A stretch of 64,000 nucleotides of DNA from UBA4874 sp002399435 (GCA_036823195.1 DAISGI010000010.1:6727-70726), one strand, 5' to 3'. Counted from the first letter of the stretch, positions 25,988 to 35,129 are shown. Notes: a model not told the origin generated them from the sequence alone. A program made the numbers and translations.

Positions 25988-27571
25988 TTATCGGGATTGT
26001 GTCTTTTCTTCCTTTATCAATGCAGGATTCATGGAGAAAGTATCCTTTAGCGAAATATCCTTATATTTTTTAATTGCCTTGCCATCCACCGTAAACTGTA
26101 CCTGCATGATATCGGACCTGTTCAGGGGATCGGTAAGGGAATTGACAATGGCGTATAAGTCGCGGATCGTCTCCTTATCACTGTCTCTGCCGGTTTCTTT
26201 GTCCAGACAGGAGGAAGGGATATTGACAATTGCCAGGCCTTTCTCAACCTTCACCTTAATATCCTCCTGCCTGACATCATCCGGAATCACCCTTACATTA
26301 CCGGAATGAATGGGATCGCTGATCAATTCGGACAATATCTTTACGGCAATATCACTGCCGCTTTTGGAAACGGCCCGATACTCCGGTACCAAAAGCATAT
26401 TGTCCGGATCTCCGTAATAAATCCGAACCCTTCTTCCGGTCCTGTTGGGAAAGTTCTTCTTGGTCAGCCCTTCCTTGAGGGATATGCCATACACCGGCTC
26501 ATCAATATAGCTGCCAGCTTCATTTTCATAGTAGATCTTGACAAAACTGATATCAGGCAGGGAAGTCAGACTGTACACAAGCGAACTCAGCATGGCGATT
26601 TCCTGCGTTTGGCCGCCGGTAAACTGCGTCCGAAACTCTTTGGAAAAATACAGTGCAATCCCCTGCGCACCATCTTCCCGCTGTACAACCTTCGTTTCCT
26701 GCAAATTCGTACCTTTCGGCAAGGTGGGACAATATCCCTGATCCGTAGCCATCGGTCCCTTGATCAGTTCACTTACAATGGCTTCCGCATATTTTTTCCC
26801 GGCTACCATAATGGCCCGGGCTTCCGGCAGCAGATACATTCCACGGTCATCCTGGAAGAATAACTCCAGATTGGTTTTATGGATATCCTTTCCCCCGGCA
26901 TTCTGTGCTTCGTATGCCTTCATTTCCGGAACACTGTTGGGATATTGGGTAAGAAGCCCAAGCAGCGCAACATCATTATCTCCGTTCTGTGTGGTGATTT
27001 CCTTGCCGTCCACGTACAATTTGACATATTTGAACATGCCAAGATCCAGCAGGGAATTTACCAATGCCGCTCTTGCGACAATCGGATCCGTGGACTCCAG
27101 AAACTCGGAAGACAAGTCTACAGACAGAATATCTTCTGTATCATCCACATTATTTATCTTCACATTCTGCGGGAGAACCGGACGCAATCGGCTGGTCCTG
27201 GGCCCACGGATCAATTCTCTGATCACGCTGCGGGGCAACTCGTTTTCGCTCCAGTCGGATATGGACCGGACCTCAGGAGAAAGTTGTTTGGCTTTTTCAT
27301 CATAAAAGTAAAGACACAGCTTCTTCTGCTGTAGCTGTTGTGACTGCAGATACAGGCTTTTATCCTTTTCATTGTCTTTCGCATCTTCTATGCCGGATTC
27401 ATCTCCCGATGGATCCTTTGCTGCTTTGGTCCTATTCATTTCCTTTTCGGAAATAACATTGAACTTTTCGATATCCCTGTCCCTGCGGCTTGACTGACTG
27501 GTGCAGGAGGACATCACCAGAAACAGCGCAAGAATCATGCAGAACAGAACCTTCAGATGCTTCATTTCCAT
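25988..27571 (-). CDS. Lipoprotein with three GerMN domains
   Basis: 527 residues with a lipobox SSC near residue 23 (signal LKVLFCMILALFLVMSSC). Three GerMN modules follow, each opening with a beta strand and a LxPE-R motif: YFYDEKAKQLSPEVRSI (about 90), FFQDDRGMYLLPEARAI (about 237) and IYYGDPDNMLLVPEYRAV (about 378). GerMN domains occur in the germination lipoprotein GerM and in LpqB of Actinobacteria. It is the last gene of an operon with a response regulator and kinase. A Gly/Ala-poor acidic linker (residues 45-70) follows the lipobox. Confidence 0.85.
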   Translation of the reverse strand: MEMKHLKVLFCMILALFLVMSSCTSQSSRRDRDIEKFNVISEKEMNRTKAAKDPSGDESGIEDAKDNEKDKSLYLQSQQLQQKKLCLYFYDEKAKQLSPEVRSISDWSENELPRSVIRELIRGPRTSRLRPVLPQNVKINNVDDTEDILSVDLSSEFLESTDPIVARAALVNSLLDLGMFKYVKLYVDGKEITTQNGDNDVALLGLLTQYPNSVPEMKAYEAQNAGGKDIHKTNLELFFQDDRGMYLLPEARAIMVAGKKYAEAIVSELIKGPMATDQGYCPTLPKGTNLQETKVVQREDGAQGIALYFSKEFRTQFTGGQTQEIAMLSSLVYSLTSLPDISFVKIYYENEAGSYIDEPVYGISLKEGLTKKNFPNRTGRRVRIYYGDPDNMLLVPEYRAVSKSGSDIAVKILSELISDPIHSGNVRVIPDDVRQEDIKVKVEKGLAIVNIPSSCLDKETGRDSDKETIRDLYAIVNSLTDPLNRSDIMQVQFTVDGKAIKKYKDISLKDTFSMNPALIKEEKTQSR

Positions 27572-27581
27572 CTTCCTCCTT

Positions 27582-28643
27582 TCAATCCTTTGCCTTTTTT
27601 TGGCTTGTTTGCCGGAGCCGGCTGATAAATGCCGGAAGCCGGATTTTCCAGATCCCTTCCATATCGTCTGCTGTCAGTACCTCGTTCACTTCCTTCGGGG
27701 ACTCTCCGGTTTTATCGGTATATCTCACGTTCACCAGTGCTTTGTCCTCCAAATATTCCTGATCCAGCACCGGATCGTCTTCAAAAGCAATCATCCCGCC
27801 GGACAGGGTGGGAATCTCCTTTTTGAACTCATCCAGAGGAGGCAGATTGTCGCCATCCATGGTCTTGTCAGACAGGAACATATATATGATATCCCAATCC
27901 GGCTCTGCCGTTAAGGCATTCAGCACCAGACCTGCAGTCCTGGCAGGCGTCAGATTCCATCTTTTATCTCTTTCAATGGCGACCATCGGGGAATCCGGGT
28001 TTAACTCCGAACCGTTTTCAATCAGGAGCTCCGCTCCCATATCATGATAGGTCTGCTGGCGGTTGTTCACCATCAGCTGCACATGATTCACTCCGCTCAG
28101 ATAAGTCAGGGAGTTCACGATGGAATAAATGGCCAGTCGTTTCAATCTTGCCTGAACCTTCGCAATATCCGCTTCGGATGTATCTTCCCTCCCCGGGACA
28201 GTGGACAAATCAATAGGCTTCAAAAAATCATCCGTCAGATTGACAAATACGGTGTCCGCCTTTCTGGTCACATCAATGACTTTCGTCCCCGGAGGCATCA
28301 CCAGGAGCCTTTCAAACTTTTTGGGGCCCTTCAGCAATTCCTCCACCACCAGCTGTTCAAGGGATTGTTGATCCTGCAGAACCGTCCTTTCTTCCGGCAC
28401 CAGATAATCAGCCACTTCATGTTTGAAATACAGAGTGATCTTTACTTCCTTTGCCTGTTCATAGGGATCAATCGGCATCGGGTTTGTCTTCGCACCCTGT
28501 CCTTTTACGGAATTTCCTTTTTCCCCTGTACCCTTTGTGTTTTGGGAAAACGGTAAATGGGAACAACCGGCTGTTACCAACAGGCAGGACACAACCAGTA
28601 TCCAGGTAATCAGCTTTTTGATAAGCTTCACCCGCCTTTCCAT
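27582..28643 (-). CDS. Lipoprotein with two GerMN-like domains
   Basis: 353 residues from ATG 28643. The signal peptide ends in the lipobox VTAGC, then a Lys/Gly/Asn linker, then GerMN-type modules: ITLYFKHEVADYLVPEERTV with ELLKGPKKFERLLVMPPGTKVIDV, and a second more diverged part ending LVNVRYTDKTGESPKEVNE. The start is uncertain: the ATG lacks an SD and TATAAT stands 6 bases upstream, so a GTG at 28631 behind AAAGG is a real alternative and would imply an internal promoter. It lies between the kinase and the three-domain paralogue. Confidence 0.8.
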   Translation of the reverse strand: MERRVKLIKKLITWILVVSCLLVTAGCSHLPFSQNTKGTGEKGNSVKGQGAKTNPMPIDPYEQAKEVKITLYFKHEVADYLVPEERTVLQDQQSLEQLVVEELLKGPKKFERLLVMPPGTKVIDVTRKADTVFVNLTDDFLKPIDLSTVPGREDTSEADIAKVQARLKRLAIYSIVNSLTYLSGVNHVQLMVNNRQQTYHDMGAELLIENGSELNPDSPMVAIERDKRWNLTPARTAGLVLNALTAEPDWDIIYMFLSDKTMDGDNLPPLDEFKKEIPTLSGGMIAFEDDPVLDQEYLEDKALVNVRYTDKTGESPKEVNEVLTADDMEGIWKIRLPAFISRLRQTSQKKAKD

Positions 28644-28709
28644 TCTAACATTATAGCCAAATAGTTTTACAAAATAATTAAGCAAGCTTAACAAATTCGT
28701 GAACAGATA

Positions 28710-30206
28710 TCAATCGGTCAGCTCCGGTACGTTGCCATAAGGCAGTTCCACATAAAAGGTCGTTCCTTTCCCCTCTTCGCTGCTGACCCGAATAAACCCC
28801 TGATGCATCATTACAATACGGTTGGCAATGGAAAGTCCAAGACCGGTGCCGCCGGTGGATCTGGACCTGGCCTTATCCACCCGGAAAAACCGGTCAAAAA
28901 TGTGGGCCATATCCTCCTGGGGAATCCCAATCCCCGTATCACTGACCTTCATCACCGCATAATCCGGGGCCCGGTAAACTTCGACGGTAACCCGTCCGCC
29001 ATCCGGCGTATACTTTATGCCGTTATCTATAATATTCGACAAAACCTGCTGTAGTTTTAGGCCATCTCCCATTACGGTAACCGTTTCCTCACTGAACAAT
29101 TCCACACGGATTTGTTTTTGGTCCGCCAGCAGCTGCATACCCCTGATGGTCCTTTTTGCCAGGCTGGTCAGCTCCACCGGTTCCTTTCGGATCTCCGCCG
29201 CATTGACATCCTGGTCCAGATTGACCATGGAAAGCAAATCGGTGATGATGGCATTCAGCCGATCCACCTCAGAATTAATATCTGCCAAAAAATCCCTATA
29301 AATGGCAGGATCATCCACCTCCATACTCAGAAGCGATTCTGCCAGCACCTTCATGGCGCTCAGCGGAGTTTTCAGTTCATGGGAAGCATTGGAAACGAAT
29401 TCATTACGGGCATGATCCAGATGTTCCAGCTTCTCGCTCATGACGTTAAACGCTTCTCCCATCTGTCGGAACTCCCCGCTGCCGGTAATGTTCACCTTTT
29501 GATTCAGATATCCCTTGCTCATTCGGGTAATACTGGCAGTCATTTCCTTGATGGGATGGGTAATCAATCCGGAAAGAACAAAACTGATCAAAATGATGGA
29601 ACTCGTAATGGCAGTCGTAAAAAGAGTAATGATTTTTCGGATATCCGCCAGAACCGTTTCCACACTGTCCAGGGACGTGGACAGAAATACCATACCGATT
29701 ACTCCGTCCGTATAATGGGTAATCGGAGCATACGCATACAGAACTCTTTTCCGTTCAGGCGGATTGCCTGCCTTGATGGTAACATCCCTGGCACGAACAG
29801 AGTTTCCCTTCAATACACTGACAACATCCGGATAATCCTGGGTCAGGTCCCGCCGCAGCAGACTGGTGCTTTGATAGGAATCCTGCTCTACAATGCCATT
29901 GCGGTTCAGGATAAGAATCCGGGTGGACTCCCCCTCCATCTGAACCACTTCATAACCAAACTCCTGTATCCGATAAAAAATATTGGGATCCTTGTTGTAA
30001 TAATCATCCGCAATGAGCTGTGCCAGCTGTATGGAATATTTCTGATAATCAATTTTCCTGTCCCTGATCAGGTATTTTTCTAAATTCTGCATAATAACCA
30101 GATTAATCATGAAAAAGCCAATCCCGATCACCAGCAAATAAGTAAGGGAAATTTTCCAGCGAAGGCTGGAAAAGAAATGCTTATTTATCCGCAAAATAGT
30201 ATCCAA
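28710..30206 (-). CDS. Membrane sensor histidine kinase (PhoR/WalK type)
   Basis: 498 residues. First membrane helix about 18-38, an extracellular dCache-like sensor of about 140 residues, second helix about 195-215, HAMP linker (LITHPIKEMTASITRMSKGYLNQKV), HisKA with the phospho-acceptor in FVSNASHELKTPLSAMK, and a complete HATPase (NIIDNGIKYTPDGG, KVSDTGIGIPQEDMAHIFDRF, TGGTGLGLSIAN). No PAS domain is evident. It overlaps the response regulator by 26 bases. Confidence 0.92.
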   Translation of the reverse strand: MDTILRINKHFFSSLRWKISLTYLLVIGIGFFMINLVIMQNLEKYLIRDRKIDYQKYSIQLAQLIADDYYNKDPNIFYRIQEFGYEVVQMEGESTRILILNRNGIVEQDSYQSTSLLRRDLTQDYPDVVSVLKGNSVRARDVTIKAGNPPERKRVLYAYAPITHYTDGVIGMVFLSTSLDSVETVLADIRKIITLFTTAITSSIILISFVLSGLITHPIKEMTASITRMSKGYLNQKVNITGSGEFRQMGEAFNVMSEKLEHLDHARNEFVSNASHELKTPLSAMKVLAESLLSMEVDDPAIYRDFLADINSEVDRLNAIITDLLSMVNLDQDVNAAEIRKEPVELTSLAKRTIRGMQLLADQKQIRVELFSEETVTVMGDGLKLQQVLSNIIDNGIKYTPDGGRVTVEVYRAPDYAVMKVSDTGIGIPQEDMAHIFDRFFRVDKARSRSTGGTGLGLSIANRIVMMHQGFIRVSSEEGKGTTFYVELPYGNVPELTD

Positions 30207-30861
30207 CTCCCCATTTTGTAAATATGAAATCGGGTTGGCTTGGATTCTTTTCTATTTTCTCCCGAAGCCGCCGGATATGGACATCCACCGTACGCAAATC
30301 TCCCAGATAATCATATTTCCATACAATTTCCAGAAGACTTTCCCGACTGTATACCTTACCGGGATGACTGGCAAAAAGCTGAAGCAAATCAAACTCCTTT
30401 GCCGTCAGGTTGACATCCTTATCCCCAATGGTAACACTCCGGCTGGAAAGATTGATGGTCATATCCTTGAAGCGTATGACCTGCTCATTGTTTGCACCGT
30501 TCAACCGACGAAAAACGGCCTTGATCCTGGCCTTCAGTTCCAGAATATTGAAAGGCTTGGTAATATAGTCGTCTGCGCCATAATCCAGGCCCAGGATTTT
30601 GTCCATGTCCTCTCCCTTTGCGGTCAGCATAATAACCGGTACCCGGGATTGCTCCCGGATCTTCTCCAGTACCTCCAGACCGTTCAGCCTGGGAAGCATC
30701 ACATCCAATATAATCAGGTCATAGGGATTGCTGTTGAACTTCTCCACCGCTTCCTCTCCGTCGGCAGCGGAATCAATCTCATATCCATCCTGTTTCAGGC
30801 TGAATGACAGTCCCTTTATAATGGCCGGTTCATCATCCACAATTAATATTCTTTTCCCCAT
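30181..30861 (-). CDS. OmpR/PhoB-family response regulator
   Basis: 226 residues. Receiver domain residues 1-120: acidic pair in LIVDDEPAI, phospho-acceptor Asp in LIILDVMLPRLNG (about 54), Lys in YITKPFN (about 103). A winged-helix DNA-binding domain follows, residues about 130-226 (VNLTAKEFDLLQLFASHPGKVYS, VDVHIRRLREKIE, GVGYYF). First gene of the operon, behind a good promoter at 30898-30926; target genes cannot be read from sequence but the GerMN lipoproteins in the same operon point to the envelope. Confidence 0.93.
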   Translation of the reverse strand: MGKRILIVDDEPAIIKGLSFSLKQDGYEIDSAADGEEAVEKFNSNPYDLIILDVMLPRLNGLEVLEKIREQSRVPVIMLTAKGEDMDKILGLDYGADDYITKPFNILELKARIKAVFRRLNGANNEQVIRFKDMTINLSSRSVTIGDKDVNLTAKEFDLLQLFASHPGKVYSRESLLEIVWKYDYLGDLRTVDVHIRRLREKIEKNPSQPDFIFTKWGVGYYFADK

Positions 30862-30897
30862 GCGGCATCCTTATCCTTTCAAATCTGCTCTGAATCG

Positions 30898-30926
30898 ATT
30901 TTATCATATTAAACAGGCAAAATCAA
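30898..30926 (-). promoter_or_regulatory. Promoter for the two-component/GerMN operon
   Basis: Minus-strand TTGATT (30921-30926), 17 bases, TAAAAT (30898-30903), 37 bases before the response regulator start. Confidence 0.7.
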
Positions 30927-30974
30927 TTTTCTGTTTTCCGTCGGCATTCCGGATGATACGACCCAGCCCGCAGA

Positions 30975-31041
30975 ATGATTGTCATGATTGTCATGGCTGT
31001 CATGATTGTCGTGTGTCATGGCTGTCGTGATTGTCATGATT
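30975..31041. repeat. Nine-base tandem repeat (ATGATTGTC variants)
   Basis: About seven and a half units of ATGATTGTC/ATGGCTGTC/GTGATTGTC in a row between comEA and the response regulator promoter, with one shortened unit in the middle. A plus-strand reading frame through it gives a Met-Ile-Val repeat, which is a by-product and not a credible gene. Confidence 0.85.
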
Positions 31042-31061
31042 TGAATGGTTCCGCCCGACGT

Positions 31062-31706
31062 CTACGCATCAATCTGTTCCCTGAGCCCTTCAAATGTTTT
31101 CTCACCAATACCGGAAACATTCATGAGCTCTTCTATGGACTGAAAATCACCATTCTTTTCCCGGTATTGAATGATCTTCTGTGCCTTGGACGGTCCGATC
31201 CCGTTCAAGGTTTCCAGCTGTGCCTGATCGGCTTCGTTAATGTTGACTTTTGCATCGCCATCCATTCCGGAAGAAGCACTTAAATCCACATTGCCGGACT
31301 GCTCTTCTCCTACGGCAGGGACATGATACATTCCTTCATCCTTCAGCTTTCTGGCCATATTAATGTGGTCCAGGTCGGCATCCGGCAGGGTGCCTCCTGC
31401 CAGTTTAATGGCATCTTCCACCCGTGCCCCCTCGGACAGTGTAAGCACGCCGGGAGACTTTACCTGTCCGGTAAGGTAAACCTTTATGGGCTTTTCATTC
31501 TTTTCGGATTTTTCCGGCTCATCCTCCTCCAAAGTCACAGCCTGCTCCTGCCTGTCGGTATCCGTCTTTTCCCATCCGGACGGCCCCGCTGACGGGGAAA
31601 CACTCCGGCGCCCAACCTCCAGGCAGATCAGGACCCCTGAGAGAGCAAAAAAAGCGACGCACAGCACAAGCAGCAATTTCTGTTGAATCCTGTCAAAACG
31701 GAACAT
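31062..31706 (-). CDS. comEA: ComEA-like competence DNA-binding protein
   Basis: 214 residues from ATG 31706 behind GAAGGTGAGG. A membrane anchor (about 8-28) precedes an acidic linker, an SLBB domain (IKVYLTGQVKSPGVLTL to GTLPDADLDHINMARKL) and a C-terminal helix-hairpin-helix pair (VNINEADQAQLETLNGIGPSKAQKIIQYREKNGDF and LMNVSGIGEKTFEGLR). Known ComEA binds DNA during uptake. No comEB or comEC adjoins it here, so uptake competence cannot be claimed. Confidence 0.92.
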   Translation of the reverse strand: MFRFDRIQQKLLLVLCVAFFALSGVLICLEVGRRSVSPSAGPSGWEKTDTDRQEQAVTLEEDEPEKSEKNEKPIKVYLTGQVKSPGVLTLSEGARVEDAIKLAGGTLPDADLDHINMARKLKDEGMYHVPAVGEEQSGNVDLSASSGMDGDAKVNINEADQAQLETLNGIGPSKAQKIIQYREKNGDFQSIEELMNVSGIGEKTFEGLREQIDA

Positions 31707-32032
31707 AGCCTCACCTTCGTAATATTTGATTGATTTCAATCGTATATTGGTATATTCGATTAAAATATAGAAATTCCTCCAAAATTTTTGATTCTTATTT
31801 CCTTGCAGCAATAGGAAAAAAACATCTGAAAAGCGGGTATAAGAGAACTATTTGGAGTTTTCATTCTAAACTTACCCGACCTTTTGCCGATTTGATAAAA
31901 AGGCAATGGCTATGCGATTTCCAAGATGAATTTCCCTTTTCCTATACCAATATGATATAATAAATATTATTTGACCTGCCATTGCAGAATGGGAAATAAG
32001 TATAGAAGAAACCGAAGAAATCAAGATGGAAA
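31707..32032. other. Intergenic region between divergent comEA and the D,D-carboxypeptidase gene
   Basis: 326 AT-rich bases with no credible gene. TATAAT at 31956-31961 on the plus strand is the best -10 for the carboxypeptidase gene but its -35 is poor. Nothing else stands out until the tandem duplication at 32027. Confidence 0.5.
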
Positions 32033-32056
32033 ATGAGGCATTGGAAAATGAGACAT
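32027..32056 (+). repeat. 15-base tandem duplication spanning the start codon
   Basis: TGGAAAATGAGGCAT (32027-32041) is followed directly by TGGAAAATGAGACAT (32042-32056). The two copies differ at one base and give two in-frame ATGs five codons apart (MRHWKMRHK). Confidence 0.9.
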
Positions 32057-33472
32057 AAGAGATCTGAAAGGAAGAAAATTCTTTCCTGTATACTTATCCT
32101 GACAGCCATCGTGTTTTGCTGCCTGACCGCTTACGCTTCCGCAGAGGATGCCCCTCCCGACGGGACCCCCGCTGTGGAGGAGGTTCCCCAGGAAAGCATG
32201 GCACAGGGCGAAGTCGTGATCGAACAGCGAACCGGAAAGATCCTGAAGGGAAGGCAGGAGCACATGCGGCTTTATCCTGCCAGCACGACGAAAATCCTGA
32301 CTGCATGGATCGCTTCCGAATACGGACACCTGGACGAAATGGTGACGGTAGGGGATGAAATCAACCTGGTTGCCTGGGATGGGACGAAAGCCGGACTGGT
32401 GGAGAATGAAAAGCTTACGATGCGGGATCTGATCCTGGGTATGCTGATTAATTCCGGAAATGATGCAGCCAATACCATTGCCGTACATATCGCACGTTCC
32501 GTTTCCGGCAAGCCCCTGGAAGCACAGGAAGCCCTGAATTATTTCAGCAACTTGATGAACCAAAAGGCACGGGAGGCAGGCGCCAGAGATTCCCACTTTA
32601 TCAATCCCCATGGATATCATGATCCAAACCACTATACCACAGCTTATGATCTGGCAATGATTGGAAGAGCTGCCATGAAAAATGATTTTTTCCGGAAGGC
32701 AATATCGGTGACTTCCATGGATACCACAAATGGAGCTACAGGAGAACCCCGTTTCTGGAGAAGCAGGAATAAGCTTCTGAACAAGAAAAGCTCACAGTTC
32801 TACGAATACGCCACCGGAGGGAAAACAGGCTATACAAGCAAATCCGGCCAATGTCTGGTTTCCTTTGCTGCAAAGGATGGCATGGATCTGATCGCTGTCA
32901 TGCTGAATGCAGCCGCCGGACAGCGATGGAGCGAGGCGAGGGAGCTGTTTGAATATGGGTTTGCCAACTATCAGTATCAACAGATCCTGAAAAACGGAAC
33001 GGTCATAAAGTCCTTCCCGGTGGAGAACCATGCCTCCGGCGATGAAGGCAGTCTGGCAGTTGAGATTTCCTCCGGGGATTGGGGCGATGCATTTCTCAAG
33101 CAGGATATCCCGGAAATCCGAAAGGAAATTCAATGGGATGAAAGTCAGTTTGTCAAGCCGAAGGGGGACGGCAACACGTCGCCCCGATTGAAAGCCCCCA
33201 TTCAAAAAGGGCAGGCCATTGGGCAACTGACGGTCAGCCTGCGGGGAAAGGTGCTTACCAGGGTCCCTCTCACCGCAGTGCGGGATGTGAAAAAAAGAAC
33301 GGCTCTGGATGCCCTGACACCGGACACCAGCAAAAAAAGCTTTCCCTGGACCATTGCAGTCGCTTCTGTTGCATTGGCGGTTGTCCTGCTCAAAATCATC
33401 GTCCACTGGATCAACCACCGAAGGCGCCGGCGAAACTACTATCTGTATCACAAACTGTATCACAAATTTTGA
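32033..33472 (+). CDS. D-alanyl-D-alanine carboxypeptidase (DacF-type, S11)
   Basis: A low-molecular-weight penicillin-binding protein that trims pentapeptide stems. 479 residues. The signal peptide ends near AYASAED; catalytic STTK is at 84-87, SGN at 141-143 and KTG at 264-266, all intact. A C-terminal anchor helix (about 443-463) and a basic Arg-rich tail follow, as in DacA/DacF. Two starts five codons apart lie in a 15-base duplication; the second (32048) has the better GAGG spacing. The stop overlaps the convergent rsfS by 13 bases. Confidence 0.92.
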   Translation: MRHWKMRHKRSERKKILSCILILTAIVFCCLTAYASAEDAPPDGTPAVEEVPQESMAQGEVVIEQRTGKILKGRQEHMRLYPASTTKILTAWIASEYGHLDEMVTVGDEINLVAWDGTKAGLVENEKLTMRDLILGMLINSGNDAANTIAVHIARSVSGKPLEAQEALNYFSNLMNQKAREAGARDSHFINPHGYHDPNHYTTAYDLAMIGRAAMKNDFFRKAISVTSMDTTNGATGEPRFWRSRNKLLNKKSSQFYEYATGGKTGYTSKSGQCLVSFAAKDGMDLIAVMLNAAAGQRWSEARELFEYGFANYQYQQILKNGTVIKSFPVENHASGDEGSLAVEISSGDWGDAFLKQDIPEIRKEIQWDESQFVKPKGDGNTSPRLKAPIQKGQAIGQLTVSLRGKVLTRVPLTAVRDVKKRTALDALTPDTSKKSFPWTIAVASVALAVVLLKIIVHWINHRRRRRNYYLYHKLYHKF

Positions 33473-33864
33473 AAGCCGGAATTTCCGTTTTCCTTATCAT
33501 TCCCTTTTCCGTCCCCGGACGATTCACGGGATGCCGGTCTGCTTGCAGCATCCGCCCAAAGTCTCTCAATATTGTAGAATTTTCTTTCCTCGCTGTGAAA
33601 GATGTGAACAATAATATCGCCATAATCCAGTACAATCCACCGATCACTTTTATCCAGATGAATCGGATAAATACCTCTTTCTGACATCTTCTCCTGCAGT
33701 TCATCGTAAAGCGCATGAACCTGGACCTCAGACCGGCCGGAGCAAATCAGAAAATAATCCGCCAGTACGGACTGCCCGCTGATATCCAGAACCAAAATAT
33801 CTTCTGCCTTTTTGCTATCCAGGAGCTCCGCCATTTCCCGGACCAGGTTGTTTGGATTGTTCAA
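33460..33864 (-). CDS. rsfS: Ribosomal silencing factor RsfS
   Basis: 134 residues from a TTG start at 33864 behind GGAGAGG; the frame is open far upstream, but the conserved part begins LVREMAELLDSKKAEDILVLDISG. Family features are DYFLICSGRSEVQVHAL and RWIVLDYGDIIVHIFHSEERKFYNIERLW. RsfS binds L14 and keeps the subunits apart under starvation. A charged, Ser/Asn-rich tail of about 25 residues follows the conserved domain. It is downstream of yqeK in the usual nadD-yqeK-rsfS order. Confidence 0.93.
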   Translation of the reverse strand: MNNPNNLVREMAELLDSKKAEDILVLDISGQSVLADYFLICSGRSEVQVHALYDELQEKMSERGIYPIHLDKSDRWIVLDYGDIIVHIFHSEERKFYNIERLWADAASRPASRESSGDGKGNDKENGNSGFQNL

Positions 33865-33892
33865 AAATAAATCCTCTCCTTTTTTGATGAAA

Positions 33893-34504
33893 TCAATTAT
33901 TCTTAAGCGATGTCCCGGCATTGGATTTGTCTGATCCGTCCATTGCCAGCAGCAGATCATTGCGCGCATCCACTGTCATGGGATGCAGCAGCTTCCCTCT
34001 GTCCAGAACATTTCGTATGGAAAGTTCAAAGGCGAGCAGCAGCGCCCTGTTGATATCGTGGAAGGCAAAGGCCCGAATGTCCTCCACTCCGGGGTATTGT
34101 CGGCTCTCTTCCATATAATCCGCCAGACATATGATCTTTTCGAAGAGTGTCATTCCCTTTTTCCCCGTCGTATGGCAGGCAATGGCATCCAGGATCTCCT
34201 GATCCCGGATCCGGAAAAGATCTTCCGCCAGAAATGCTCCCAATGGAGCATGAAGCAGGGATGGATTGGCCTGCTCAATGCTGTCCGGCTCCCATCCGTG
34301 TTTTTGGCACAGGCGCACCGATTGATCCCGGGACAGGCATTTGGCACAGTCATGCAGCATTCCTGCCAGCTCCGCCTTCTCCCCGTCCACACCATATCTT
34401 TTTGCCAGTTCTGACGCACAGCGGCTGACTCCGATGGAATGCTTCAGTCTGCTTTCATCCATCAATGTGCTGAGCTGCCCGATGATCTTCTCACGATCCT
34501 TCAT
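33893..34504 (-). CDS. yqeK: YqeK-type HD hydrolase (Ap4A hydrolase family)
   Basis: 203 residues from the ATG at 34504 (AAAGGAG). HD-domain motifs: RLKHSIGVSRCASELA, MLHDCAKCLS (HD at 51-52), HAPLGAFLAEDLF and a C-terminal ICLADYMEESRQYPG. YqeK proteins hydrolyse diadenosine tetraphosphate symmetrically. It overlaps the end of nadD by 14 bases. Confidence 0.92.
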   Translation of the reverse strand: MKDREKIIGQLSTLMDESRLKHSIGVSRCASELAKRYGVDGEKAELAGMLHDCAKCLSRDQSVRLCQKHGWEPDSIEQANPSLLHAPLGAFLAEDLFRIRDQEILDAIACHTTGKKGMTLFEKIICLADYMEESRQYPGVEDIRAFAFHDINRALLLAFELSIRNVLDRGKLLHPMTVDARNDLLLAMDGSDKSNAGTSLKNN

Positions 34505-35129
34505 GATACCACTCTCCTTTGTACAAATGGTGTTCTTCAATATAGTTTTCCACTGTTTTGGGTACCAGATATCGGACGGTTTGATTTCTCTCCATCCTGT
34601 GTCGGATGTATTTCGAAGAGATATCCAGACCGGGACCTTCTGCAAAGCAAATATTCGCATGATAGACCCTGGTAAGGCGCTCTGTCTCCTCCAACAGCTC
34701 TTCTTCCCCGTATCCCGGCCTGTGGTAAGCGATAAAACTGCAAAGACGAGCCACGGAAGGAAAGTCCTTCCATGTTTTCAGCTCCAGAAGGGTGTCCCCT
34801 CCTATAATAAAATACAAAAGATCCTCCGGATATCTTTCCTTCAGCTCTCTCAGACTGTCAATGGTATAAGTGGTACCTTCCCGTGCCACCTCCCTGTCAT
34901 CCACCTGAAAGGACGGATTGTCCCGGAGGGCCGCCCTCAGCATATTGATCCGATTCCTGCCGGATGCCAGATGGCTTGCCTTTTTGTGAGGCGGATCCCC
35001 GGTCGGCAGGAAAAGAACCCGGTCCAATTTATAGGCATCCCTTGCCGCCTCCGCAATAAAAAGATGACCGATATGCACGGGATCAAAGGTTCCGCCCATA
35101 ATACCTGTTTTACGACTGCGGGACATCAT
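34491..35129 (-). CDS. nadD: Nicotinate-nucleotide adenylyltransferase
   Basis: Converts nicotinate mononucleotide and ATP to deamido-NAD in NAD synthesis. 212 residues: GGTFDPVHIGHLFIAE at 12-27, FLPTGDPPHKK, IIGGDTLLELKTWK, and the C-terminal DISSKYIRHRM. Two adjacent ATGs (35129, 35126) follow AGGAGG; the second has better spacing. Confidence 0.95.
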   Translation of the reverse strand: MMSRSRKTGIMGGTFDPVHIGHLFIAEAARDAYKLDRVLFLPTGDPPHKKASHLASGRNRINMLRAALRDNPSFQVDDREVAREGTTYTIDSLRELKERYPEDLLYFIIGGDTLLELKTWKDFPSVARLCSFIAYHRPGYGEEELLEETERLTRVYHANICFAEGPGLDISSKYIRHRMERNQTVRYLVPKTVENYIEEHHLYKGEWYHEGS

